From positions 124,001-188,000 of the forward strand of contig NZ_LGED01000200.1 in the NCBI RefSeq assembly GCF_001280085.1: a DNA stretch of 64,000 nucleotides, in the 5' to 3' direction. The notes beneath the pieces were generated by a model. The model had not been told where the DNA came from. It saw nothing but the letters and a program-made list of their open reading frames with translations, and did no database searches. Origin of the DNA: Saccharothrix sp. NRRL B-16348. Its GTDB lineage: Bacteria > Actinomycetota > Actinomycetes > Mycobacteriales > Pseudonocardiaceae. Both the position numbers and the translations under genes were made by a program. Each line of letters starts with the position of its first letter. Within the stretch, counting starts at the first letter, position 1. This document shows positions 26,890 to 35,704 of the stretch, one piece after another.

Positions 26890-28856
26890 TCCGGTCCGTC
26901 CTCGACCACCGACTCACCCGGCGATTCCCCAGGCGCGTCGGCCGCGGCTGTGACCGGCGTCGGGTAGAGGAAGTCGAAGATCTCCGCGAAGTGCGAGGGC
27001 ACCGCCAAGCTCACCGCGTTGGAATAGCGCTGGTCCGCGAGTCGGGCGGCCAAGGCCAGCGCGAACTCGCCCTTCCGGGGTGCTCCCGGCCCCTGCGGTG
27101 TCGCCGGCCGGCTCTTGGTGGCCTTGCGAGCGCTGCGGAACAGCTCGTGGATCACAGCGGTGTCCAATGGATCAGGTACGGCGAGGTCAAGTTCCCCGAG
27201 GGCGACCGCGATGTGGGCCTCATTGCCTTCGACGATCGATGGTTCAAGCGTCGGGTGGCTGTGCACCACTTTGACCACCAGCGGATCGTGGGCTTCGTCC
27301 GTCAGCCATGAGGGCGGTGTGGGTAGCTCGTCGAGGGGTTTGTCGCTGTCGCGCAGCACGGCCAATCGGTCGCACAGTTCGTGTCCGCGGGTCGCGAGCA
27401 GGCGTACCGCCCAGGGGCCCACCTTGGTGCCCATCGGCACGATGCTCAATGCGTCGACGAACGACTGCTTGTCGATGTCGGATCCCGCCCAGGCCCAGCC
27501 GAACTCGCGGACCAAGGCGGCGTCGGTGACTCCTTCGACCAGCAGCAGTCGTTCAGCGAAGAGGGCGGCCGAACGACTCGCGTCCAGGTGCAACCTGGTC
27601 TTGCGCAGTACTTCCGCGCGGTCCGGGATGTCGAGTTGCGCGATGCCCCGGCACACGCGACGTCCTCCTCGGTCACGCCGGAGGACGACGATGTCCTCGG
27701 GAGCGCACGAGGTGATGATGTCGGTGGCGTGGCTGGAGAGGATGATCTGCAGCTCGGGCCGCTGGCGGACGATCCGCTGCAGGTACCGCGCCAGGGAGTG
27801 CTGCAGCTGTGGGTGCAGGTGCGCTTCGGGCTCTTCGATCAGCACCGTGACGTGCAGAGGACGAGACGGAAAGAACGAGTCCTCTTCGCTTTCACGCTCC
27901 GCCTGGGCCTGGAGCAGCCGGGCCTCCGCCTCGGCGGCCACCTGCGACTCCGACGGTGACGAGGCCGGTTCGGTGGCGGTGCCCTCCGGGGTGGTCGCCG
28001 TCTCGGTGGGGGCGGTTGGAGCTTCGGCCTCTCTCGCGGCGCGCTGCTGGTCTGGGATCGCCGCCAGCGTGACGGCGATGTGGAGCAGGTTGACGTACCC
28101 GAGCCCCGAGACTTCGAGCGGTCGGGCGTGCTCACGTCCTTCGAGTACCGCGAGCATCAACTCCAGGACCCTGGCCAAGTAGGTGTCGTCGATGACTTGA
28201 CCGCGCACGTAAGGCCAGTTGCGGGCCACACCGGCGGACAACGACTGGAGATGGTCCGCGATCCGCTGTTCCACGGCCTGGATGAGTCCGTCGTCGGTGA
28301 GCTGTTCGAGCAGGTGCGACGCTCGCGCTCGTAATCCGCCCAGGTCGCGACCTTTACCCGTGTTCTGCTGCTGTGCGCGAAGCAGTTCGACGAGGATTCG
28401 CGCCTCGCGACGCGCGAGCTCGTCGACCGGATTGCGTCCAGCCGGCAGGTACACGAGCCGGAACGAGTCGGCCAGATCGCTGTGCACGAGCCACTCTGTC
28501 GACACCCTGCCCAGATCGCGCCGCAACCCACGGGTCCAGCCCACCGCGGTCGCTCCCGGAGTGGGCCTCCCTCCGTGAGCCTGCATCGACCGGCCGAGCG
28601 GGCTCTCGTCCGCGAGTTCGGGCGCGAAGGTCCACTCGACCTCCACCGACCTCTCACCGTTGCCCAGCGTGGCGGCGCTGGGTCCGGCCAGGCGTGGGAA
28701 GACCTTCGGATGGGCAAGTTGCAATGCCTCGGCGACGGTGGTCTTGCCCGCACCGTTGGCGCCTACCAGGACGGAGAACCGACCGGGCAGTCGAACCTCC
28801 AAGTCGTGCTCGGCGCTGGCGCGCAAGCCTCGCACCATCAACTTGCTGAGGTACAC
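26886..28856 (-). CDS. gajA: GajA-like OLD-family ATPase/TOPRIM endonuclease
   Basis: 656 residues from the GTG at 28856, preferred because GGAGG lies 10 bases upstream and the protein then starts [13 protein letters not shown] as OLD proteins do (ATG 28877 is possible). ABC-type ATPase with Walker [16 protein letters not shown] and Walker B/D-loop [16 protein letters not shown]-loop IILSSHATD; then a TOPRIM domain [16 protein letters not shown] and [14 protein letters not shown] carrying metal-binding acids. An Ala/Thr/Pro-rich insert of about 50 residues interrupts the ATPase. With the adjacent UvrD helicase this is a Gabija anti-phage system (class 2 OLD). Confidence 0.87.
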   Translation of the reverse strand: MYLSKLMVRGLRASAEHDLEVRLPGRFSVLVGANGAGKTTVAEALQLAHPKVFPRLAGPSAATLGNGERSVEVEWTFAPELADESPLGRSMQAHGGRPTPGATAVGWTRGLRRDLGRVSTEWLVHSDLADSFRLVYLPAGRNPVDELARREARILVELLRAQQQNTGKGRDLGGLRARASHLLEQLTDDGLIQAVEQRIADHLQSLSAGVARNWPYVRGQVIDDTYLARVLELMLAVLEGREHARPLEVSGLGYVNLLHIAVTLAAIPDQQRAAREAEAPTAPTETATTPEGTATEPASSPSESQVAAEAEARLLQAQAERESEEDSFFPSRPLHVTVLIEEPEAHLHPQLQHSLARYLQRIVRQRPELQIILSSHATDIITSCAPEDIVVLRRDRGGRRVCRGIAQLDIPDRAEVLRKTRLHLDASRSAALFAERLLLVEGVTDAALVREFGWAWAGSDIDKQSFVDALSIVPMGTKVGPWAVRLLATRGHELCDRLAVLRDSDKPLDELPTPPSWLTDEAHDPLVVKVVHSHPTLEPSIVEGNEAHIAVALGELDLAVPDPLDTAVIHELFRSARKATKSRPATPQGPGAPRKGEFALALAARLADQRYSNAVSLAVPSHFAEIFDFLYPTPVTAAADAPGESPGESVVEDGPE

Positions 28857-29023
28857 CCTGAGATCGCCTCCACGCATCACGCCGACCGCACCTGATCATC
28901 CACAGGTCAGCAGGGACGTCGGACTCGACCCGACCGTCGTTACAACCGACCCGGCAGCCGCGTGTAGCGGTCGCGGGTCGGTATGTCGGTGAACGCCGGA
29001 GACCTGCGGCATCGGCACTTAAA

Positions 29024-29091
29024 CTGAACAGTGCTGTTTGACTTGTCGTCGCGTACGGTCGTACCGTAGCTCGACAGTGGTGTTCGACTTA
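29024..29091. promoter_or_regulatory. Promoter region with repeated dyads before the MFS gene
   Basis: Two related copies, GAACAGTGCTGTTTGACTT (29026-29044) and CGACAGTGGTGTTCGACTT (29072-29090), lie 46 bp apart upstream of the transporter, with a GTACGGTCGTAC dyad between them. The first copy contains a TTGACT -35-like hexamer. They look like sites for a TetR/MarR-type repressor, but no regulator gene is adjacent. Confidence 0.5.
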
Positions 29092-29106
29092 ACCGAGGGA
29101 GATCCG

Positions 29107-30576
29107 GTGTCGCAGCCATCGGGCACGCAACACGGACATGGGCACGGCCACGGGCACGGGCACAGTGAGGCACCGGCGGATCCTCGTCGCTGGCGGCTGC
29201 TCGTGCTGCTGTGTCTCGCGCAGTTCATGGTGATCCTCGACGTCACCGTGGTGAATGTCGCCCTTCCGGTGATCGAGTCCGACCTGGATCTCGACCGGGC
29301 GGCCGTGCCGTGGGTGGTCACCGCGTACACGCTCACGTTCGGTGGGCTGTTGATGCTCGGTGGACGTCTGGCGGACCTCGTGGGGAAGCGCCGTATCTTC
29401 CTCACCGGTTTGGTGATCTTCACATTGGCGTCCGTCGGATCCGGTCTCGCAATCTCCGGCACGATGCTGGTCGTGGCACGAGGGCTGCAGGGCGTAGGAG
29501 CGGCGATGCTCTCGCCCGCTGCTCTGTCCATCATCACGACGACCTTCGCGGGTGCCGACCGCAACCGTGCGCTGGGTGTGTGGGCGGCTATCGGTGGCGC
29601 GGGTGCCGCGATCGGGGTACTGCTCGGAGGCGTGCTGTCCGCGGGTCCGGGCTGGGAGTGGGCCTTCTTCATCAACGTCCCCGTCGGCGTCGCCGTGTTC
29701 CTCGCCCTTCCGGCGTCCAAGGTGGACGGTCGTGCACACGACGGTTCGCGGCCCGACATCGCAGGTGCTGTGCTGATCACGGCGGCGGGCGGCCTCATCA
29801 TCTACGCGTTGATCAATGCCGGAGGTGCCGGCTGGGGAGCGGTATCCACGTTGGTCCCGCTGGGCGTCGGCATCCTGGCCGCTGCCTTGTTCGTCGTGGT
29901 TGAGCGCAAGGTGGCCGCACCGCTCGTCCCCTTGGTCCTGCTGCGGCGGCGTCCGGTGATCGCGGGCAACCTGGTAATGGTGGCCGCCGCGGGCCTGCTC
30001 ATCGCCAGCTTCTTCCTCGCGTCGCTCTACGCACAGCACGTCCTGCGCATGGGACCGCTCGAGACCGGCCTGCTGTTCCTGCCGGTCGCCATCGTCATCA
30101 CGATCGGGGCGCACCTCGGTGCACGCATGATCACCGCGTCCGGGTGGCGGCCGGTGGCCGGGATCGGGTTCGCGGTCGCAGCGGTCGGGTTCTTCCTCTT
30201 GTCGCGCGTGCCCGCGGACGGGTCGGCGTGGGTGCACCTGCTCCCCGGTTTCGCGATCGCCGGCGCCGGTTTGGCGACTACCTTCGTCACCGCGACCACG
30301 AGTGCGATGACCGCCGTCGAGCACAGCATGGCAGGCGTCGTATCGGGACTGGTCAACACAGGGCACGAGATCGGCGCAGCCCTCGGTGTCGCGTTCGTGG
30401 CCGCGATTGCGGGCGCGGGCGTCGAGGGCGCTGTCGAGGCCTCGGCCCAGGTGCAAGGATTCGGCTCGGCGTTCCTCGCCGCCGGCATTGCGGCCCTGGT
30501 CGCCGCAGGGCTGTCGGTGGTCCTCCTACCGGCGGGGAAGCCTGACCCCTCGCACGGTCCCATGATGGCCCACTAG
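29107..30576 (+). CDS. MFS drug:H+ antiporter (DHA2, 14 TM)
   Basis: 489 residues from the GTG at 29107, with GGGAG about 7 bases upstream. About 14 hydrophobic helices; motif A is GGRLADLVGKRRIFLTGL and the N-terminal helix has the DHA2 signature FMVILDVTVVNVALPVI. The motif C-like GGAGAAIGVLLGGVL is present. Unusually, the cytoplasmic N-terminus has five His-Gly repeats (HGHGHGHGHGH), a potential metal-binding tail. Probably exports a hydrophobic compound or antibiotic. Monocistronic and followed by a hairpin. Confidence 0.87.
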   Translation: MSQPSGTQHGHGHGHGHGHSEAPADPRRWRLLVLLCLAQFMVILDVTVVNVALPVIESDLDLDRAAVPWVVTAYTLTFGGLLMLGGRLADLVGKRRIFLTGLVIFTLASVGSGLAISGTMLVVARGLQGVGAAMLSPAALSIITTTFAGADRNRALGVWAAIGGAGAAIGVLLGGVLSAGPGWEWAFFINVPVGVAVFLALPASKVDGRAHDGSRPDIAGAVLITAAGGLIIYALINAGGAGWGAVSTLVPLGVGILAAALFVVVERKVAAPLVPLVLLRRRPVIAGNLVMVAAAGLLIASFFLASLYAQHVLRMGPLETGLLFLPVAIVITIGAHLGARMITASGWRPVAGIGFAVAAVGFFLLSRVPADGSAWVHLLPGFAIAGAGLATTFVTATTSAMTAVEHSMAGVVSGLVNTGHEIGAALGVAFVAAIAGAGVEGAVEASAQVQGFGSAFLAAGIAALVAAGLSVVLLPAGKPDPSHGPMMAH

Positions 30577-30585
30577 CGCGGGAGT

Positions 30586-30629
30586 CGACGCGGCCCTGCC
30601 TTGGACGTCTGTCTGACAGGGCCACGTCG
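30586..30629. terminator. Terminator between the MFS and BlaI-type genes
   Basis: CGACGCGGCCCTG (30586-30598) pairs with CAGGGCCACGTCG (30617-30629) with one mismatch, between convergent genes. Likely bidirectional. Confidence 0.65.
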
Positions 30630-30662
30630 GCTGGAATCTCGCAGGTGGAGCGCGAAGCGTGG

Positions 30663-31007
30663 TCAGGAGATGTTGGCGGTGAGGCGGAGTTCCTCGCGCA
30701 GCCGTGGATCAGCCGACGCCTGCTTGACGAAGTGCATCACTGCGGCTTCGCCGTGCTGGTGGAGGACACCTCTTACCGCCAAGGCCGCCTCGTCCTCGGC
30801 GGCCGGGGAATAGACGAAGCTGCGGCCTGTCCGCTTGCGGATCGCGGCACCCTTGTCGGTCAGCCGCTTGAGCACTGTCAGAACGGTCGTGTACGCCAAC
30901 GGCATGTCGCGCTGCTCGTTGATGCGTAAGAGGACATCCCTGACATATAAGGGACGTTCCGTCGACCAGAGTACTTCCAGGATCTTGGTTTCCAGGTCTC
31001 CGCGCAT
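30663..31007 (-). CDS. BlaI/MecI/CopY-family repressor
   Basis: 114 residues from the ATG at 31007, backed by a GGAGGAGG site; the frame extends upstream to 31049 without one. Winged helix of the Penicillinase-repressor family: MRGDLETKILEVLWSTERPLYVRDVLLRINEQRDMPLAYTTVLTVLKRLTDKGAAIRKRTGRSFVYSP, then a helical dimerisation tail. No BlaR/MecR sensor protease is adjacent, so it may respond to another signal (CopY-like metal sensing or a distant protease). Upstream are a CsoR-like dyad and a CTAC-type palindrome. Confidence 0.85.
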   Translation of the reverse strand: MRGDLETKILEVLWSTERPLYVRDVLLRINEQRDMPLAYTTVLTVLKRLTDKGAAIRKRTGRSFVYSPAAEDEAALAVRGVLHQHGEAAVMHFVKQASADPRLREELRLTANIS

Positions 31008-31091
31008 GTCCACCTCCTCCGTCGCAGACGGCGCGGTCGACTGCTGCACGCCGTCCTCCGGCCCCAGTCCGGGGTGTACTACTGGGTGAAC

Positions 31092-31106
31092 ATACCCCAG
31101 GGGGGT
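31092..31106. promoter_or_regulatory. CsoR-like dyad upstream of the BlaI-type gene
   Basis: ATACCCCAGGGGGGT resembles the ATACCCC...GGGGT copper-operator type seen also at 24.17 and 60.04 kb. It lies 85 bases upstream of the regulator start. Confidence 0.35.
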
Positions 31107-31146
31107 CGGGTGTACGACTTGGTGAGTGGAACGAGCCGAACCGACT

Positions 31147-31162
31147 ACCTACAGTAGTAGGT
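31147..31162. promoter_or_regulatory. ACCTAC-N4-GTAGGT palindrome
   Basis: ACCTACAGTAGTAGGT is a perfect dyad with 6-bp arms and a 4-bp centre, 140 bases upstream of the BlaI-type start. BlaI/MecI operators have the related TACTACA...TGTAGTA form, so it is a candidate autoregulatory site. It differs in spacer from the CTAC-N6-GTAG dyads of the biosynthetic cluster. Confidence 0.5.
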
Positions 31163-31242
31163 GATGAGGATTCGCGTACCGGCTGTGCCACTTCCGGCGG
31201 TATACGGACACCTTCTGCGACCACATGACCGTGGCCGGCTGA

Positions 31243-32301
31243 TCATTCCCTGGCGCTGACCAGGAGGTTCGCCTCCGGCGCTGCGGCGAGACCGGTGCGC
31301 AGTGCGCGCAGGCGGTTGGTGAGGTGGCTGAACTGATCGGGCGCGAGCGCCTGGTCGCCGTCGCACAGTGCGGCCGCGCCTTCGTGGTGGACGTCGACCA
31401 GGATGCCGTCGGCGCCCGCGGCAGCTGCTGCCAGGGCGAGTGGCTCCACGAGTTCACGGCGTCCGCTGGCATGACTGGGGTCGACGACGACCGGCAGGTG
31501 ACTCAGGTGCTTGACCAGGGCTACGGCACTGATGTCCAGGGTGAAGCGCGTGGCGCCCTCGAAGGTGCGGATGCCGCGTTCGCAGAGCACGACGTCGGCG
31601 TTGCCCTCATTCAGCACGTACTCCGCCGCGTGGAGCCACTCGTCGACCGTGCAGCCGAAGCCGCGCTTCAGCAGCACCGGCCTGCCCGCGAGCGCCACCT
31701 CCTTGAGCAGGCTGAAGTTCTGCGCGTTGCGGGTTCCGACCTGGAGGATGTCGGCGACTTCGGCTGTCCTCTGCACATGCGCGACATCGGTGACCTCGGT
31801 GACCACCGGGAGGCCGGTGGCCTCCGCGGCCGCGGCCAACAGGGAGAGCCCGCGCTCGCCGAGGCCCTGAAACGAGTACGGCGACGTCCGTGGTTTGAAG
31901 ACCCCACCTCGCAGCACCGTCGCGCCGCTTCTCGCCACTTCGTGTGCGATCGTCGCCAGCTGGTCCGGGCTCTCGACCGCACATGGACCCGCCATCACGA
32001 CGAACTCTCCGGGGGAGAACGACACGGTGCGGTTGATCCTCACCGTGGTGGGCGCCCCCGTGCTGGACGCGCTGACCAGCGGGGGAGTGGCCGTCACGTC
32101 CTCGACGTGTTCGACGGCCGGGTTGGCCGCGAGGAACGCCGCCAGCTCCGCTGTCGGCGCTGTGTTCGGCACGTACACCACCGTGCGGTTGTGCAGGGTC
32201 CGGCGGTTCGGGTGGTAGCCCCGTCTGTGCAGCGCGTTCACGAGTTCCTCGTGGTTCTCGCTTGTCGTGCCGAGGTGAAATCGCGCGAGTAACACGACCA
32301 C
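31243..32301 (-). CDS. aroF: 3-deoxy-7-phosphoheptulonate synthase (type I-beta)
   Basis: About 350 residues. First enzyme of the shikimate pathway, here probably a pathway-dedicated copy raising chorismate supply for salicylate. An N-terminal ferredoxin-like regulatory domain (residues 1-70) precedes the barrel, with [46 protein letters not shown] and [12 protein letters not shown]. Start: GTG 32295 has AAGGA at better spacing than GTG 32301. A TTA leucine codon follows (32290-32292), rare in such genomes, so translation may depend on a bldA-type tRNA. Divergent from salicylate synthase. Confidence 0.88.
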   Translation of the reverse strand: MVVLLARFHLGTTSENHEELVNALHRRGYHPNRRTLHNRTVVYVPNTAPTAELAAFLAANPAVEHVEDVTATPPLVSASSTGAPTTVRINRTVSFSPGEFVVMAGPCAVESPDQLATIAHEVARSGATVLRGGVFKPRTSPYSFQGLGERGLSLLAAAAEATGLPVVTEVTDVAHVQRTAEVADILQVGTRNAQNFSLLKEVALAGRPVLLKRGFGCTVDEWLHAAEYVLNEGNADVVLCERGIRTFEGATRFTLDISAVALVKHLSHLPVVVDPSHASGRRELVEPLALAAAAAGADGILVDVHHEGAAALCDGDQALAPDQFSHLTNRLRALRTGLAAAPEANLLVSARE

Positions 32302-32433
32302 GTCCTTCGGTTTCGGTCATCGCGATGTTCCGGGTCGTCCCGCAGGTCGCGCCGGAGAAATGACCGGGGACCGCGTCCAGTGTGCTGGGCGATGGTTAGC
32401 GGGGCAACCCGCCGTTTGGTTGAAGATGGCTTT

Positions 32434-32474
32434 CTACAAAACGGTAGTCGCGGCCCTCCTCTACGTCTTCGTAG
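32434..32474. promoter_or_regulatory. Paired CTAC-N6-GTAG dyads, aroF/salicylate synthase promoter
   Basis: CTACAAAACGGTAG (32434-32447) and CTACGTCTTCGTAG (32461-32474), 27 bp centre to centre, in the divergent intergenic region between the DAHP synthase and the salicylate synthase. The same dyad recurs at 35.6 and 41.1 kb only in promoters of this cluster. Confidence 0.8.
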
Positions 32475-32560
32475 TAATTGCTTGCGAGAATGTCGATGCC
32501 TTGACGTGCTTTACGAACGGTGATTACGGTCAATGGCACCTGAACTCGAGGGGGTTTTCG

Positions 32561-33895
32561 GTGCACCGATATCGTCGACGCGATGTCCCAGGGTCCTTCG
32601 ATCCACTGCGTCTGGCCGGGGCGCTCGCCCGTTCCGGGCTGTTCGACGACTACCTCGTCTACGAGCGCGGCGGCGAGTGGTGGTTCGCGGGTGACGTCCT
32701 CGGTATGGTGTCGCTCGACCGCCACAACGTGACCGCCCGTTCGGCCGATGGGCGGGAGTCGGTCAGCGGGTGGAGGGACAGGCCGCTCGACGCGGTGCGC
32801 GACGCGCTGGAGAGTCTCGACGTCGAGCACTGGAACGCCTTCGGGTGGACCGCGTTCGAGTTCGCCTACCTCGGCACGGACCTCGCTGACACCCTCGGCG
32901 CACGACACGTGATGGAGTTGGTCGTCCCCCGCGTCGAGGTCCGGCTGGGTGCCGAGCAGGTCTCGATCCGTGCCGACACCGATGCGCGTCTCAGTGCGAT
33001 CGTCGACCTGGTCACCGGCCCGGTCGAGACGCTGCCCACCGGGCACAGCGCCGCGGTGGACGTCAGGTCTGTGGGACGTGCCGGCTACCAGGAACGGGTC
33101 GGTCGAGCCGTCGACGACATCCAGCGCGGCCGATTGCAGAAGGTGATCCTGTCACGCACGGTGCCGATCGACTTCCCGGTCGACGTGGTCGCGACCTACC
33201 TGCGGGGCAGGAGCAGCAACAACCCCGCGCGGTCCTTCCTGCTGTGCCAAGGCGGCAGGCGGGCGATGGGATTCAGTCCCGAAACCGTGTTGGAAGCGGA
33301 CTCCGACGGCGCCGTGAGCACCCAGCCGCTCGCGGGCACCCGAGCACTCGACGGCACGCCGGAGGCAGACACCGCGCGGCGGGAGGAACTGCTCGGCGAC
33401 CCGAAGGAGATCTACGAGCACGCGATCTCGGTCAAGATCGCCGTGGAGGAACTGACGCCGTTGTGCCGACCCGGCTCCGTCGTGGTCTCGGACTTCATGA
33501 CGGTCAAACGGCGCGGGAGCGTCCAGCACCTGGGCTCACGAGTCGACGGGCGGTTGATGCCGACCCTGACCGCCTGGGACGCCTTCCAGACGCTGTTCCC
33601 CGGTGTCACGGCCTCCGGCATCCCGAAGCTCGCTGCCTATGAGCGGATCGTCGACCTCGAAGAGCAGCCGCGTGAGCTCTACGCGGGCTCGGTGCTGATG
33701 GTGAGCCATGACGGATCGATGGATGCCTGCCTGGTGCTGCGATCCCTGTTCGAGCAGGACGACCGGGCGTGGTTGCGCGCAGGCGCGGGCATCGTCGCGC
33801 AGAGCACGCCGATGCGGGAGTTCGAGGAGACGTGCGAGAAGCTGGGCAGCGTCGCACCGTACGTCGTCGCACGCAGCCCGCAGCCGGAGTCCTGA
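32561..33895 (+). CDS. Salicylate synthase (MbtI/Irp9 type)
   Basis: 444 residues from the GTG at 32561, with GAGGGGG 6-7 bases upstream; the longer frame from 32360 runs through the promoter and is rejected. The length equals MbtI/Irp9/YbtS. Converts chorismate via isochorismate to salicylate plus pyruvate. Chorismate-binding motifs are GRLQKVILSRTV with the general-base Lys, PLAGTRALDG, then GDPKEIYEHAISVKIAVEEL with Mg ligands, and FPGVTASGIPK. Next to the salicyl-AMP ligase (convergent, sharing a terminator). This defines the cluster's aryl starter as salicylate rather than 2,3-dihydroxybenzoate, since no EntA/EntB homologue is present. Confidence 0.9.
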   Translation: MHRYRRRDVPGSFDPLRLAGALARSGLFDDYLVYERGGEWWFAGDVLGMVSLDRHNVTARSADGRESVSGWRDRPLDAVRDALESLDVEHWNAFGWTAFEFAYLGTDLADTLGARHVMELVVPRVEVRLGAEQVSIRADTDARLSAIVDLVTGPVETLPTGHSAAVDVRSVGRAGYQERVGRAVDDIQRGRLQKVILSRTVPIDFPVDVVATYLRGRSSNNPARSFLLCQGGRRAMGFSPETVLEADSDGAVSTQPLAGTRALDGTPEADTARREELLGDPKEIYEHAISVKIAVEELTPLCRPGSVVVSDFMTVKRRGSVQHLGSRVDGRLMPTLTAWDAFQTLFPGVTASGIPKLAAYERIVDLEEQPRELYAGSVLMVSHDGSMDACLVLRSLFEQDDRAWLRAGAGIVAQSTPMREFEETCEKLGSVAPYVVARSPQPES

Positions 33896-33901
33896 CATGC
33901 G

Positions 33902-33933
33902 GCGGTGGGGGCGCGAACTCGCGCCCCCACCGC
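33902..33933. terminator. Bidirectional terminator
   Basis: A perfect 14-bp stem, GCGGTGGGGGCGCG (33902-33915) with CGCGCCCCCACCGC (33920-33933) and loop AACT, filling the gap between the convergent salicylate synthase and aryl-AMP ligase genes. Confidence 0.85.
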
Positions 33934-33935
33934 GG

Positions 33936-35537
33936 TCAGCTCTCCGACACCTGCAGTCGCAAGGCCTTCTTGTCGATCTTCCCGACTCCGGTCCGAGGCA
34001 GGGTGTCGACCACGCGGACCAGGTCCGGCGCCTTGTAGGCGGCGACCCCTCGTTCGCTCAGGAAGGCGGCCAGTGTCCGCACATCCGGTGCCTTGCCCTC
34101 CTTGGGCACGATGAACGCGCAGGTCCGCTCACCCATGATCGGGTCGGGTGCCGCCACGACCGCGGCCTCACGGATCCCGGAGTGAGCGGCCAGGTGCTCC
34201 TCCACCTCCTCTGCCGAGACCTTGTCGCCACCGCGGTTGATGACGTCCTTGACCCGGCCCTCGACCACCAGGTGACCCGTTGCCGTCAGCCGGACGAGGT
34301 CGCCGGTGCGGTAGAAGCCGTCGTCGGTGAACGCGCTCTTGTTGTGTTCATCCGCGCGGTAGTAGCCGCGGAGGGTGTACGGCCCCCTGGTGAGCAGGTG
34401 CCCGATCGCTCCCTGCTCGACGTCCTTGTCCTCGTCATCGACCACGTGAATCTCGTCCGCCGGTGACAGCGGCCGTCCCTGGGTCGACAGGATGACGTCC
34501 TCGGCGGCGTCCAGTTCGGTGTAGTTGAGCAGCCCTTCGGCCATGCCGAAGACCTGCTGGAGTCGGCAGCCCAACGCCGGTTCCACCCGGCGGGCCACCT
34601 CCACGGGCAGCTTCGCCCCACCGACCTGCAGGAGCCGCAGGCTGGTGAGGTCGTGTTCGAGCCACTCGACGGCCTCCGTCCACACCGCCGCGAGCGGCGG
34701 CACGAGCGCGGTCATCGTCACCTTCTCCCGCTCGATCAGGGCGAAGGCCGATTCGGGCGACGGGTTGTTGGTCAGCACCACCCGACCGCCCGTGGCCAGC
34801 ACGCCGAGCACCCCGGGACAGGCCAGCGGGAAGTTGTGGGCGACCGGCAAGGCGACCAGGTAGCGGGTGTCCTGGTCGAGACCGCAGAGTTCCGCGCTGG
34901 CAGTGGCGTTGTAGATGTAGTCGGAATGGGTTCGAGGGATCAGCTTGGGCAGGCCGGTCGTGCCCCCCGAGAGCAGGAAGAGCGCGACGTCGAACGGATC
35001 CGGCCGGGGAAGGTCGACCGGATCGGCGTCGACGTCGGCGAACGCGGTGTACTCGGAAGAGACGCCGCTGACCAGGACGGTTCTCACCGTCGGACAGGAC
35101 TGCTGCACCACGCGGGCCAGAGCCACGTAGTCGAAGCCCTGGAACTGGTCCGGCACCAGGTACGCGACCGCGTCGGACATCCGGCACAGGTGGACGATCT
35201 CCGTCGACCGGTGCGCGGGCAGGGCGAACACCGGCAGCGCGCCGAGGCGGAACAGCGCGAGGCTCGCCACGATGAACTCGACCGTGGTCGGCAGGTGCAC
35301 CACGACGCGATCTCCGGCGTTGATCCCCTGCTCGCGCAGTCCTGCCGCGAACCGGTCCACGCGGTGGTCCAGTGCGCGGTAGGAAACCCGCCTGTCGTCC
35401 TCGACCACCGCGATCTCCGGACCGAAGCTGTCGGCACTGCGCCTGAGCAGGTCCCCCAGCGTCATGTCCGGCCAGTACCCCGCGCTTTTGTACCGCTGCG
35501 CGAACTCCTGCGGCCACGGCGTGCATCCCGTGAGCAT
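33936..35537 (-). CDS. Salicyl-AMP ligase (aryl acid activating enzyme)
   Basis: 533 residues, the length of EntE/DhbE/MbtA/YbtE. Stand-alone adenylation enzyme that activates salicylate and loads the aryl carrier domain of the adjacent NRPS. Motifs: [23 protein letters not shown] (P-loop, with the family's Pro-Arg-Thr-His), [11 protein letters not shown] (A5), [27 protein letters not shown] (A7) and [12 protein letters not shown], then the catalytic Lys in [15 protein letters not shown]. Its start (35537) is divergent from the NRPS, with two CTAC-N6-GTAG dyads between. Confidence 0.9.
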   Translation of the reverse strand: MLTGCTPWPQEFAQRYKSAGYWPDMTLGDLLRRSADSFGPEIAVVEDDRRVSYRALDHRVDRFAAGLREQGINAGDRVVVHLPTTVEFIVASLALFRLGALPVFALPAHRSTEIVHLCRMSDAVAYLVPDQFQGFDYVALARVVQQSCPTVRTVLVSGVSSEYTAFADVDADPVDLPRPDPFDVALFLLSGGTTGLPKLIPRTHSDYIYNATASAELCGLDQDTRYLVALPVAHNFPLACPGVLGVLATGGRVVLTNNPSPESAFALIEREKVTMTALVPPLAAVWTEAVEWLEHDLTSLRLLQVGGAKLPVEVARRVEPALGCRLQQVFGMAEGLLNYTELDAAEDVILSTQGRPLSPADEIHVVDDEDKDVEQGAIGHLLTRGPYTLRGYYRADEHNKSAFTDDGFYRTGDLVRLTATGHLVVEGRVKDVINRGGDKVSAEEVEEHLAAHSGIREAAVVAAPDPIMGERTCAFIVPKEGKAPDVRTLAAFLSERGVAAYKAPDLVRVVDTLPRTGVGKIDKKALRLQVSES

Positions 35538-35574
35538 GAGTCACTCCTCTGAAAGGGTCGGCTGATCCGGGTGA

Positions 35575-35642
35575 CTACAAAACCGTAGTAAAACGTGAGT
35601 TGCTCGACTGATTATATGCAGCCGATCACTACGGTCCTGTAG
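35575..35642. promoter_or_regulatory. Paired CTAC-N6-GTAG dyads, ligase/NRPS promoter
   Basis: CTACAAAACCGTAG (35575-35588) and CTACGGTCCTGTAG (35629-35642), 54 bp apart, in the divergent promoter of the aryl-AMP ligase and NRPS genes. Each is close to one of the two starts, suggesting one site per promoter. Confidence 0.82.
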
Positions 35643-35704
35643 TATTTCCGGCATTCCACGGAATGGCCGAAGACGTCGCGGCCGATGCGTGGTAGGAAGT
35701 TGGC

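Noticed and set aside
32360-32560. N-terminal extension of salicylate synthase with a membrane-helix-like segment
   Set aside because: It would place the CTAC-N6-GTAG operators inside coding DNA, has no ribosome site and is absent from MbtI-type enzymes. The GTG at 32561 gives the family length.
35538-35704. IdeR/DtxR iron box in the aryl-thiazoline cluster promoters
   Set aside because: I looked for the TTAGGTTAGGCTAACC-type dyad expected for iron control and found none; the recurrent dyad is CTAC-N6-GTAG instead.
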